From Thermoanaerobacter uzonensis DSM 18761 (GTDB lineage Bacteria; Bacillota; Thermoanaerobacteria; Thermoanaerobacterales; Thermoanaerobacteraceae): 64,000 bases of DNA. The notes beneath the pieces were generated by a model. That model searched no databases. It had not been told where the DNA came from and was given only the letters and a program-made list of their open reading frames with translations. The stretch is from contig NZ_FQUR01000008.1 of NCBI RefSeq assembly GCF_900129115.1, positions 124,001-188,000 of the forward strand, written 5' to 3'. This document shows, in pieces, positions 37,662 to 44,844 of the stretch. Made by a program: the position numbers and the translations under genes. Position 1 is the first letter of the stretch, and each line of letters begins with the position of its first letter.

Positions 37662-37855
37662 TCTTTCACCTCTAAATATATGGCAAAATCAGGACACCGT
37701 AGCTCGCAAAGGCCGCATTTAGTGCATTTATCCGCATCTGTTAGTCTAACTCTACCATTTTTTAGTTCTAATATTTTAACAGGACAAAATTCTACACAAA
37801 TGCCGCAGCCTTTGCACCATTCTTCTATTATTACGAGCTCTTTATTTTTTACCAA
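37658..37855 (-). CDS. korD: 2-oxoacid:ferredoxin oxidoreductase, delta (ferredoxin) subunit
   Basis: Small 2[4Fe-4S] protein with CKGCGICVEFCP and CTKCGLCELRCP. TTG at 37855, 5 bases after GAGGGTG, gives 65 residues. A longer frame from 37885 has no ribosome site and would start about where the sigma-H transcript is expected to begin. It is the first gene of korD-korA-korB-korC-rpiR. Confidence 0.92.
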   Translation of the reverse strand: MVKNKELVIIEEWCKGCGICVEFCPVKILELKNGRVRLTDADKCTKCGLCELRCPDFAIYLEVKE

Positions 37856-37891
37856 TTTATCACCCTCATTAAATTTTGTTTGCAATATATA

Positions 37892-37920
37892 ATATTCTAT
37901 ACAAAAATAAAAAATCCTCC
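37892..37920 (-). promoter_or_regulatory. Sigma-H promoter of the 2-oxoacid oxidoreductase operon
   Basis: On the minus strand GGAGGATTT (37912-37920) and ATAGAATAT (37892-37900) match the sigma-H -35 and -10 consensus, with an 11-base spacer. The layout is the same as at spoVS and spoIIA. Confidence 0.75.
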
Positions 37921-37953
37921 ATAAAATGAATAATAAATTTCATGAATATTTTT

Positions 37954-37970
37954 GATACAATTCTTGTATC
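37954..37970. promoter_or_regulatory. Inverted repeat upstream of the kor promoter
   Basis: GATACAA-TTC-TTGTATC is a 7-base perfect inverted repeat 34 bases upstream of the sigma-H -35 box. It lacks a T run on either strand, so an operator is more likely than a surE terminator. Confidence 0.45.
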
Positions 37971-37990
37971 ATATAGAATATTACAAATAT

Positions 37991-38749
37991 TTATTCTATT
38001 TTTATATCCCAGGAGTTTAAAATATTTATCATGTTGTACTCTGTTAAATCAAAATGAATTGGAGTAATAGAAATATAACCTTCTTTCACAGAAACAATGT
38101 CTGTCCTTTCATCCTTTTCTATTTCCGAAATTTTACCTGCCATCCAATAGTACTCTTTCCCTCTTGGGTCATAATTTTTTTGAAAAGTCTCAATATAGAT
38201 TCTCTTGCCGAGTATTGTAGCTTTTACGCCCTTTATTCCCTTCTTAAAATCGGGTATATTTACATTCAATAATGTGTTTTTAGGTAATCCTTTTTCTAAA
38301 ACTTTTTCTATTAAATTCTCCAAAAATTTATATATACGCCTATCTTCAATATCAGCGGTTTCTGCAAGAGAAACTGCAATAGCAGGAATGCCGTAAATTG
38401 CAGCTTCTATAGCCGCAGAAACAGTACCAGAATAAAGTATATCTGTCCCTAAATTTAAACCTTCATTAATCCCAGAAATTATAATATCGGGTTTTTCTTC
38501 CAGCACCACTTCAATTCCTAATTTGACACAATCGGAGGGCGTACCATTTACCGCATATATTTTCAAACTATCCTCTTCCTTCACTTTTTTAAGCCTTAAA
38601 GGTTTATGTAAAGTTATAGCATGGCTTATAGCACTTCTTTCTTTTTCAGGAGCTACTACCGTCACCTTATACTTATCTTTGAGATATTCTGCTAATTTTA
38701 GCATCCCTAATCCTTGTACTCCATCGTCATTAGTAAGAAGTATTTCCAT
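37991..38749 (-). CDS. surE: 5'-nucleotidase SurE
   Basis: Metal-dependent nucleoside-monophosphate phosphatase of 252 residues. The N-terminal LTNDDGVQGLG holds the Asp pair, then APEKERSAISHAIT and VNGTPSDCVKLG with GINEGLNLGTDILYSGTVSAA. ATG after AGGAGG. It stands alone, between the kor operon and the divergent + strand gene. Confidence 0.96.
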   Translation of the reverse strand: MEILLTNDDGVQGLGMLKLAEYLKDKYKVTVVAPEKERSAISHAITLHKPLRLKKVKEEDSLKIYAVNGTPSDCVKLGIEVVLEEKPDIIISGINEGLNLGTDILYSGTVSAAIEAAIYGIPAIAVSLAETADIEDRRIYKFLENLIEKVLEKGLPKNTLLNVNIPDFKKGIKGVKATILGKRIYIETFQKNYDPRGKEYYWMAGKISEIEKDERTDIVSVKEGYISITPIHFDLTEYNMINILNSWDIKIE

Positions 38750-38827
38750 TTTCTACCTCCTCTAATTAATAACGTATAATTACTTTGATTTTATTACAAA
38801 ATTTATATATAGGCAAGGAGTGATACA

Positions 38828-39466
38828 GTGATACAAATAGACGACGCGGGAAGTGGAAGTTTAGTAGGTGGAACGTGTATTGGGGCTATGAGAGTAGAAA
38901 CCGGAGAATTTTTCTGTGATGTAATTCCCATAGAATATTATAACGAAGAAAACTTTAAAAATAAATTGTATTTACAAAAAGCCTGTGAAATCGGGAAAAA
39001 ACTTTTAGAAAATCTTAAAGTAAGCAAAACTGAAAAAATACAAATTTGTAGAGGTTACATGTTTGATTCATTGAGAAAGTGGTTAGAACAAGAAGAATAT
39101 AATTGGGAAAGTACCCAAATATTAAATCCTCTTCAGGATATAATAGAAAATTCTTTTGAAAATTACGCTTTATCCTTAGGATTGCCAGAAAAGTTTTTGA
39201 GGTACACAAAATATCCTTTTCATTTTCACCGATTACTAAGATGGGTATATGCTGATTATGAAAACAGAGTCAAATTATGCAAAACTGGGTGGAATAGCTG
39301 GAAAAAATACGGAAAATTAGAGGTGGAAATAAGCTACACTTATTTACAAGAAAACAAAAATTACCTATGCTTAAAATGTGGGAAAAATATTCAACCAGGG
39401 ACTGCAAAAGTTATAAAATATACAAGCAATTATCCTAATACTATATATCTTCACATTAATTGTTAA
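38828..39466 (+). CDS. Hypothetical protein with RNase H-like N terminus and C-terminal CxxC
   Basis: I do not recognise a named family. The start is GTG at 38828 after AAGGAG, giving 212 residues. The N terminus (IQIDDAGSGSLVGGTCIGA) reads as an acidic beta strand followed by a glycine-rich hairpin, as in RNase H-like folds. The middle is helical and rich in aromatic residues, with a conserved-looking FHFHRLLRWVYADYE. The C-terminal part has LCLKCGKNI and a final cysteine, possibly a small zinc site. It is divergent from surE and alone; its 3' end runs into the hairpin that forms the left direct repeat of the following element. Confidence 0.7.
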   Translation: MIQIDDAGSGSLVGGTCIGAMRVETGEFFCDVIPIEYYNEENFKNKLYLQKACEIGKKLLENLKVSKTEKIQICRGYMFDSLRKWLEQEEYNWESTQILNPLQDIIENSFENYALSLGLPEKFLRYTKYPFHFHRLLRWVYADYENRVKLCKTGWNSWKKYGKLEVEISYTYLQENKNYLCLKCGKNIQPGTAKVIKYTSNYPNTIYLHINC

Positions 39467-39486
39467 GGCACCTTAAAAGGTGCCTT
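39457..39486. repeat. Left 30-bp direct repeat, containing the hairpin GGCACCTT/AAGGTGCC
   Basis: Bases 39457-39486 are identical to 39754-39783. The repeat includes the last codons and stop of the upstream + strand gene and a palindrome GGCACCTTAAAAGGTGCC that would serve as its terminator. Confidence 0.9.
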
Positions 39487-39753
39487 CAGACTGTAGACAA
39501 ACTTTCGTAAAGGGGATATTTTGTATAAGGAGCGACTTGTTACAAAGAGTTAACAAAACTTAGCAAGACCGAGGGTGGAGGCAGGGCCGAAGCCAAGAAT
39601 GGCGGAGGCGGGCACCTTAAGGCATGGATGCCGATTGTGCCCGGTACTCTGCCGGAACCTGAAGGTCGAGTTTTAGTTTTGTCGCTTTGGAACATCGGAG
39701 CGACGATACAAAATATCTCCTTTTGAATATTTTTTTACTTTGTCAACAAACTG
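39487..39753. mobile_element. 267-bp MITE-like element
   Basis: The ends are imperfect inverted repeats: CAGACTGTAGACAAA at the left and CAGTTTGTTGACAAA at the right (read inward), 12 of 15 identical. It is flanked by a perfect 30-bp direct repeat that looks like a target duplication of a terminator. It has no ORF. Its core is much richer in GC than the surroundings. The stretch 39467-39796 holds no gene. Confidence 0.7.
39509..39723. ncRNA. Structured, GC-rich core of the 267-bp element, candidate RNA
   Basis: An 18-bp closing stem pairs 39509-39526 with 39706-39723 (one G-U). Inside, CAAAACT (39554-39560) pairs with AGTTTTG (39675-39681), GGGCAC (39610-39615) with GTGCCC (39637-39642), and GGCA-TGGA-TGCC forms a tetraloop hairpin at 39621-39632. 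AGCGAC (39531-39536) can pair with GTCGCT (39681-39686), which can alternatively pair with AGCGAC at 39699-39704. Direction is not certain. Confidence 0.55.
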
Positions 39754-39783
39754 TAATTGTTAAGGCACCTTAAAAGGTGCCTT
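39754..39783. repeat. Right 30-bp direct repeat and terminator of the LysM gene
   Basis: Identical to 39457-39486. Here the following bases extend the palindrome to a perfect TAATTGTTAAGGCACCTT / AAGGTGCCTTAACAATTA hairpin that can end transcription of the minus-strand LysM gene. Confidence 0.85.
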
Positions 39784-39796
39784 AACAATTAAATAT

Positions 39797-40396
39797 TTAG
39801 GCAGAAGGTATACATATTTGTTGCCCTGGATATATCAAATTAGGATCTGGTATTTGTGGATTTGCTCTTATTAATGCATCAAGACTTACGCCAAACATAT
39901 TAGCTATTGACCACATACTGTCTCCCGGTTTTACTGTGTATATTGTTTTACAGGTCTCTGGAGATACTGGTGGACAATAGAAAGGTATGCAAATTTGTTG
40001 TCCTGGATATATCAAATTAGGATCCGATATCTGAGGATTAGCTCTTATTAAGCAGTCAAGACTTATTCCAAACATATTCGCTATAGACCACATGCTATCT
40101 CCCGGTTTTACTGTGTATATTGTTTTGCAGGTCTCCGGAGATACTGGTGGACAATAGAAAGGTATGCAAATTTGTTGTCCTGGATATATCAAATTAGGAT
40201 CCGATATCTGAGGATTAGCTCTTATTAAGCAGTCAAGACTTATTCCAAACATGTTCGCTATAGACCACATAGTATCTCCTGGCTGCACTGTATAAAAAGT
40301 CTTACAATGTCCCGGATGAGGATGATGTGGATAATAGGGATGATGGTAAGGATACTTAGGATAGTTGGGATTGTAATAGGATCCATCTATTGTCAT
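39797..40396 (-). CDS. Triple-LysM protein, probable spore-coat or wall protein
   Basis: 199 residues. A short N-terminal tract rich in Tyr, Pro and His (PNYPKYPYHHPYYPHH) is followed by three LysM domains (about residues 33-78, 92-137 and 151-196), each YTVxPGDxMWSIANMFG... IYPGQQICIP, joined by identical FYCPPVSPETCK linkers with a Cys pair. LysM binds peptidoglycan or chitin glycans. No signal peptide is seen, which fits assembly from the mother cell onto the spore rather than export. The repeats are nearly identical in DNA with a 177-base period. Confidence 0.88.
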   Translation of the reverse strand: MTIDGSYYNPNYPKYPYHHPYYPHHPHPGHCKTFYTVQPGDTMWSIANMFGISLDCLIRANPQISDPNLIYPGQQICIPFYCPPVSPETCKTIYTVKPGDSMWSIANMFGISLDCLIRANPQISDPNLIYPGQQICIPFYCPPVSPETCKTIYTVKPGDSMWSIANMFGVSLDALIRANPQIPDPNLIYPGQQICIPSA

Positions 40397-40433
40397 CTTA
40401 TTTCCCTCCTTTTAAACTTAAACTTTCTACTAC

Positions 40434-40460
40434 ATGTTATGAAGGATAAAAATATATGTT
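40434..40460 (-). promoter_or_regulatory. Possible sigma-K-type promoter of the LysM gene
   Basis: On the minus strand AAC (40458-40460) and CATAACAT (40434-40441) are 16 bases apart, resembling the mother-cell sigma-K pattern AC-N16-CATAnnnT. The motif is short, so this is weak. Confidence 0.35.
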
Positions 40461-40480
40461 ACAGGAGGGATTTTTAAATA

Positions 40481-40509
40481 TAAAAAAACAGGGAAGATTA
40501 TTTCCCTGT
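40481..40509 (-). terminator. Rho-independent terminator of the carboxyltransferase gene
   Basis: CAGGGAA (40489-40495) and TTCCCTG (40502-40508) form a stem with a 6-base loop; the minus strand continues with seven Ts. Confidence 0.85.
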
Positions 40510-41906
40510 CAGACTGGATATGTCATATATTCCATATTAAGAAGAGTTGCATCTATTTGATATTTTTTGGCCCTTCTGTATTCAAAAAATTTCTTTGCTA
40601 CTTGTGGGAAAAGAGCATAAGATAAAACATCTTCTTCTTGTTCATAATACTCTTTAATCTCTTCTTTAATCGCTTCAAATTGCGGTTTTAAAAGATCTGC
40701 TGGTCTAACATCTATTACCTCTTCATCTCCTATTATTTTCTTCTTTATTTCTTCTGAAATTGGCGCTGGTGGTCTACCATACAGTCCTTTCACATAATCT
40801 TTTACTTCTTTTGGTACCATTTTATACCTTTCTCCAGTTATTACATTCAAGACGGCTTGAGTCCCTACCATCTGACTCATAGGAGTAACAAGAGGTGGGT
40901 ATCCTAATTCTTCTCTGACTTTAGGAATTTCTTTTAAAACCTCCGGGTACTTATCTAAAGCATTTTGTTGTTTCAATTGGGAAATCAAATTTGATAGCAT
41001 TCCTCCTGGAACTTGATAAATTAATACATCTGTATCTACACCCATAACCATAGATAAATCTATTTCTTTATTGTGATTTTGCTTTACTTCTTTAAAGTAT
41101 GAAGCAATCTCTGATAATAACTCCATATCCAAACCAGTATCGTATTGAGTGCCTTTTAAAGCTGCCACCATTGTTTCCGTAGCAGGTTGAGAAGTTCCTA
41201 ATGCCAAAGGTGAAATAGCAGTGTCTATTATATCTACTCCTGCTTCTATTGCTTTTAAATAGGTCATAGAAGCCATTCCACTCGTATAATGGCTGTGCAA
41301 CTGTATAGGAACATTTACTGTATCTTTAAGGCTTTTTACTAACTCATAAGCAATATAAGGAGTTAATATTCCTGACATATCTTTTATGCATATGGAATCT
41401 ACTCCTAATTCTGTCAGCTCTTTTGCTACTTTAATATAATGGTCAATGTTGTGAACAGGACTTATAGTATAAACAAGGGTACCTTGAGCGTGAGCTCCTG
41501 CTTTTTTAGTAGTTTTTATAGCAACTTCAAGATTTCGTACATCATTTAAAGCATCAAAAATTCTTATTATATCTATTCCATTGTAAACAGCCTTCTCAAT
41601 AAATCTTTCTACTATATCATCAGGATAATGCCTATATCCTAATAGATTTTGTCCTCTCAAAAGCATTTGAAGAGGCGTATTTTTTATCCTTTTCTTTAAT
41701 CTTCTTAATCTTTCCCAAGGGTCTTCGTCAAGAAATCTCATACAAGCATCAAAGGTAGCTCCTCCCCACGCTTCAATAGAATAATATCCTACTGCATCCA
41801 ATTTTTCTGCAATTGGGAGCATTTCTTCCGTCGACATTCGAGTAGCCAAGAGTGACTGATGGGCATCTCTTAATACAGTTTCTGTAATTTTAATTTTATT
41901 GCTCAT
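40509..41906 (-). CDS. Oxaloacetate decarboxylase alpha / pyruvate carboxylase B-type carboxyltransferase
   Basis: 465 residues with a DRE-TIM-family carboxyltransferase domain: TVLRDAHQSLLATRM (metal-binding Asp), LRGQNLLGYRHYPDD, CIKDMSGILTPY with the biotin-interacting Lys, and the metal-binding LHSHYTSGMA. A PYC_OADA domain follows. There is no C-terminal biotinyl MKM motif, so the biotin carrier must be a separate protein. It could act in oxaloacetate decarboxylation, in pyruvate carboxylation or in transcarboxylation; partners are not in the window. Confidence 0.9.
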   Translation of the reverse strand: MSNKIKITETVLRDAHQSLLATRMSTEEMLPIAEKLDAVGYYSIEAWGGATFDACMRFLDEDPWERLRRLKKRIKNTPLQMLLRGQNLLGYRHYPDDIVERFIEKAVYNGIDIIRIFDALNDVRNLEVAIKTTKKAGAHAQGTLVYTISPVHNIDHYIKVAKELTELGVDSICIKDMSGILTPYIAYELVKSLKDTVNVPIQLHSHYTSGMASMTYLKAIEAGVDIIDTAISPLALGTSQPATETMVAALKGTQYDTGLDMELLSEIASYFKEVKQNHNKEIDLSMVMGVDTDVLIYQVPGGMLSNLISQLKQQNALDKYPEVLKEIPKVREELGYPPLVTPMSQMVGTQAVLNVITGERYKMVPKEVKDYVKGLYGRPPAPISEEIKKKIIGDEEVIDVRPADLLKPQFEAIKEEIKEYYEQEEDVLSYALFPQVAKKFFEYRRAKKYQIDATLLNMEYMTYPV

Positions 41907-41954
41907 ATTAATACCTCCTCATAATATATTATACTATTTTTTCAAAAGAAACAA

Positions 41955-41980
41955 AATAAAAAAAGAGCCAAAAGGCTCAA
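41955..41980 (-). terminator. Rho-independent terminator of speE-speB
   Basis: GAGCC-AAAA-GGCTC (41965-41978) has, on the minus strand, a following run of seven Ts. Confidence 0.8.
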
Positions 41981-41984
41981 AATT

Positions 41985-42851
41985 TTAGAAGAAGGAAAGG
42001 ATAGATTCCCTTATAAGTTTAGCTGCTAAAATAGAGGTTATACCAGCTATATCGTGAGAAGGCGAGACTTCCACCAAATCCATCCCAACTACATTTAAAT
42101 CTTTTAAAATATGAATAGCCTCTAATGCCTCTTTTGTAGTTATTCCCCCTGGTTCTGGTGTACCAGTGCCTGGTGCAAAAGCAGGGTCTACAACATCTAT
42201 ATCCCAGCTAATATAAATTGGATAATCTTTTATATCATCAATTACACCTTTCAAAGGCTCAACTACTTCGTACAAAAACATATGGGTATTTTTTTCTGCA
42301 AACTCAAATTCTTCTTTTTCACCTGACCTTATCCCAAAATTATACATTTTAATACCCTTAGCAATATCCCATACTTTTCTCATCACTGTAGCGTGAGAAT
42401 ATGCCTCACCAAAAAATTCTTCTCTTAAATCAGTATGGGCATCAAAATGAAGGATTACAAGGTTATCCCCATATTTTTTTAAGTACTCTTTTAAAATTCC
42501 ATAAGTCACTAAATGTTCTCCACCCAAGAACAATCCTTTTTTTCTACTTTTCAAAATGTCTTCTGTAGCTTTTGAGATTAAATCTAAACTCTTTTCCACA
42601 TTCCCATAAGGAAGTACTAAATCTCCTAAATCATAAAATTTCTTATCTTCCAGCCTCCTATCTAAATACACACTATAACATTCTAAACCGTAAGAGGCTT
42701 GCCTTATGGCAGCAGGTCCAAAGCGGCTTCCTGCTTTGAAACTCACTGTGTAATCCATAGGCAAACCTACTATAACTACCTTTGCCTTTTCATAATCTTC
42801 AGTAGCCCCTAAAAACTTTCCCGGATCAACAAAGTATTTTCCTTCTATCAT
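41985..42851 (-). CDS. speB: Agmatinase
   Basis: Ureohydrolase that turns agmatine into putrescine and urea. Mn ligands are seen in GGEHLVTY, HFDAHTDLRE and SWDIDVVDPAFAPGTGTPEPGG. The ATG at 42851 after GAGGTG gives 288 residues; the longer frame from 42866 starts in the speE coding end. It overlaps or abuts the speE stop, so putrescine production and its use by spermidine synthase are co-expressed. No arginine decarboxylase gene is in the window. Confidence 0.93.
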   Translation of the reverse strand: MIEGKYFVDPGKFLGATEDYEKAKVVIVGLPMDYTVSFKAGSRFGPAAIRQASYGLECYSVYLDRRLEDKKFYDLGDLVLPYGNVEKSLDLISKATEDILKSRKKGLFLGGEHLVTYGILKEYLKKYGDNLVILHFDAHTDLREEFFGEAYSHATVMRKVWDIAKGIKMYNFGIRSGEKEEFEFAEKNTHMFLYEVVEPLKGVIDDIKDYPIYISWDIDVVDPAFAPGTGTPEPGGITTKEALEAIHILKDLNVVGMDLVEVSPSHDIAGITSILAAKLIRESILSFF

Positions 42852-42852
42852 A

Positions 42853-43686
42853 TTACACCTCATCAAAAATATCCTTCACAAATTTGGGCAATACAAAGGC
42901 CGCTTTGTGAATTTCAGGTGTATAGTATTTAGTATCTATTCTTGGAATAGAATTTATGTCCACTTCTTCAGGGTCATATTTTTTTGAACCCATGGTAAAA
43001 GTCCACAAACTTCCTGGATAAGTCGGTATTGTTGCTATATATGCTTTTGTAATAGGATATATTTCTTTGAACATTTTGCTGAGTTTGTTTATCAATTTTC
43101 CATAAATAAAAGGTGATTCTGTCTGAGCCACAATAATACCGTCTTCTTTCAAGCATTCATATACGGCTTTATAAAAATCAGAAGTAAAAAGCCCTACAGC
43201 TGGCCCAAGTGGGTCAGTAGAATCCACTATTACCACATCAAATTCATTTTTGTGTTCATTAACATATTTAATTCCATCTCCAATCATTATTTCTACTCTT
43301 GGGTCATCTAATGCCTGACTTATTGTAGGAAGATATTTTTTAGAATTTCTCACTACTGCCTCGTCAATTTCTGCCAAAACTACTCTTTCTACAGAAGGGT
43401 GCTTTAAAACCTCTCTTACTGAGCCTCCATCTCCCCCTCCAACAACTAATACGCTTTTTGGATTTTTATGAGTAAAAAGAGGTACATGTACTATCATCTC
43501 ATGATATATAAATTCATCTTTTTCAGTGGTTTGAAGTATGCCATCTAAAGCTAATACTTTTCCAAATTGATATGTATCGAGTATTGCTAAGTGCTGATAA
43601 GGAGTTTTTTCTACCACCAATGTTTCCTTAACTTTCAAAGAAAATCTCAAATTTTCATCTTGATTTTCTGTAAACCATAATTCCAT
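42853..43686 (-). CDS. speE: Spermidine synthase
   Basis: Aminopropyltransferase using decarboxylated SAM (from SpeD) and putrescine (from SpeB). The ATG at 43686, 5-6 bases after GGAGGTG, gives 277 residues. The SAM-binding motif is [18 protein letters not shown]; the catalytic Asp lies in [13 protein letters not shown], and [11 protein letters not shown] is conserved. First gene of the speE-speB unit. Confidence 0.97.
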   Translation of the reverse strand: MELWFTENQDENLRFSLKVKETLVVEKTPYQHLAILDTYQFGKVLALDGILQTTEKDEFIYHEMIVHVPLFTHKNPKSVLVVGGGDGGSVREVLKHPSVERVVLAEIDEAVVRNSKKYLPTISQALDDPRVEIMIGDGIKYVNEHKNEFDVVIVDSTDPLGPAVGLFTSDFYKAVYECLKEDGIIVAQTESPFIYGKLINKLSKMFKEIYPITKAYIATIPTYPGSLWTFTMGSKKYDPEEVDINSIPRIDTKYYTPEIHKAAFVLPKFVKDIFDEV

Positions 43687-43731
43687 TGAAAACACCTCCA
43701 AGATTTTTAATAATATATTAAAAAAAATATC

Positions 43732-44109
43732 TCACTCTCTAAAAAACTCTTTTAATTTAACTATCTGAAAATCGCCTTTTTCTTTAAAACCTAATTTACA
43801 AAAAAAATCTCTATAAAAAGGTATATTGACACAAGCATTTTCTAACCCCATATCTAGTGCATGATTAAGTACTACTCTTACCATTAAATTTTCAAACCCT
43901 TTATCCCTGTGGGAAGGCAAAATTGCCAGATTAGTTATTGTGGCATTATTATTTTCTACTTTCATAGAAATAAAACCAAAAGGTCTGTCTTCTCTTGCAA
44001 TCATGAAAATTTCTTCTAAAAAATCTAAAGTTTTATTTAAATTACACTTATTAGCAATTTTTTTGATAGTTTCAAAATCCTCCGCTTTGGCAAACTTAAC
44101 TGAAAACAT
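43732..44109 (-). CDS. GNAT-family N-acetyltransferase
   Basis: A short acetyltransferase of 125 residues. The acetyl-CoA motif is recognisable in AILPSHRDKGFENLMVRVV (motif A variant of Q/RxxGxG/A), and a final strand ends LGFKEKGDFQIVKL. Substrate unknown; the closeness to speE-speB allows a polyamine or an amino-acid substrate, but this is only context. It starts two bases before, and is coupled to, the pseudouridine synthase gene. Confidence 0.8.
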   Translation of the reverse strand: MFSVKFAKAEDFETIKKIANKCNLNKTLDFLEEIFMIAREDRPFGFISMKVENNNATITNLAILPSHRDKGFENLMVRVVLNHALDMGLENACVNIPFYRDFFCKLGFKEKGDFQIVKLKEFFRE

Positions 44110-44112
44110 ACT

Positions 44113-44823
44113 TCACCTCAAACTTTTTAAATAATCTATTTCTTTTTGTATCAGATACCTCCACTCTCCTGGTTTTAACCCTTCTAAAGATAACTCACCA
44201 ATTTTAGATCTTGTAAGAGAAATAACAGGATGTCCAATAGCCTCACACATTCTTCTAACTTGTCTATTTTTCCCTTCATGAATTTTTATTTCTACAACAC
44301 TTGTCCTATTTTTAACTGCTAAAATCTCTATTTCTGCTTTGGAAGTCAAATAATCTCCTATCAAAAGTCCATTTCTAAACCTTTCCAACTCTTCTTGTGT
44401 TGGAATCCCTTTGATTTTTGCAATATACGTCTTCATAATTTCATGTCGAGGATGCATTAAGATATTGGCTATCTCCCCATCATTTGTGAGTAATAAAAGC
44501 CCTGATGTATCATAATCTAAGCGGCCAACAGGATATATTCTCTCCTTAACTTTAACTAAGTCCATCACTGTAGGCCTGCCAAACTGGTCTTTTACAGAAG
44601 TAATATATCCTGTTGGCTTATTTAACATAATATAAACTTTTTTCTCTTCTCTTCTCACAATTTTATCATCAAATTCAATTATGTCAACATCAGGATTAAT
44701 TTTTACTCCCAACTCTTTTACTACTTTTCCATTTACTTTTACACGGCCTTGTAAAATATACTCTTCGCACTTTCTTCGTGAGGCTATTCCACATTCTGCT
44801 AAGTATTTTTGCAACCTTTCCAT
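44113..44823 (-). CDS. Pseudouridine synthase, RsuA/RluB family
   Basis: 236 residues: N-terminal S4 domain (RLQKYLAECGIASRRKCEEYI), then the synthase domain with the catalytic Asp in YPVGRLDYDTSGLLLLTNDG. The C-terminal KNRQVRRMCEAIGHPV is typical of the family. RluB (23S rRNA) is the usual form in Firmicutes, but RsuA-like or RluE-like specificity cannot be excluded. Confidence 0.93.
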   Translation of the reverse strand: MERLQKYLAECGIASRRKCEEYILQGRVKVNGKVVKELGVKINPDVDIIEFDDKIVRREEKKVYIMLNKPTGYITSVKDQFGRPTVMDLVKVKERIYPVGRLDYDTSGLLLLTNDGEIANILMHPRHEIMKTYIAKIKGIPTQEELERFRNGLLIGDYLTSKAEIEILAVKNRTSVVEIKIHEGKNRQVRRMCEAIGHPVISLTRSKIGELSLEGLKPGEWRYLIQKEIDYLKSLR

Positions 44824-44844
44824 TTGTGTTCACCCATTTTTTGT

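Noticed and set aside
37954..37970. GATACAA-TTC-TTGTATC as a surE terminator.
   Set aside because: There is no T run on the minus strand after the stem, so it is kept only as a possible operator.
38765..38785. CGTATAATTAC as a second full copy of the recombinase palindrome.
   Set aside because: Only one 11-base half-site is present; the other arm is missing, so chance cannot be ruled out.
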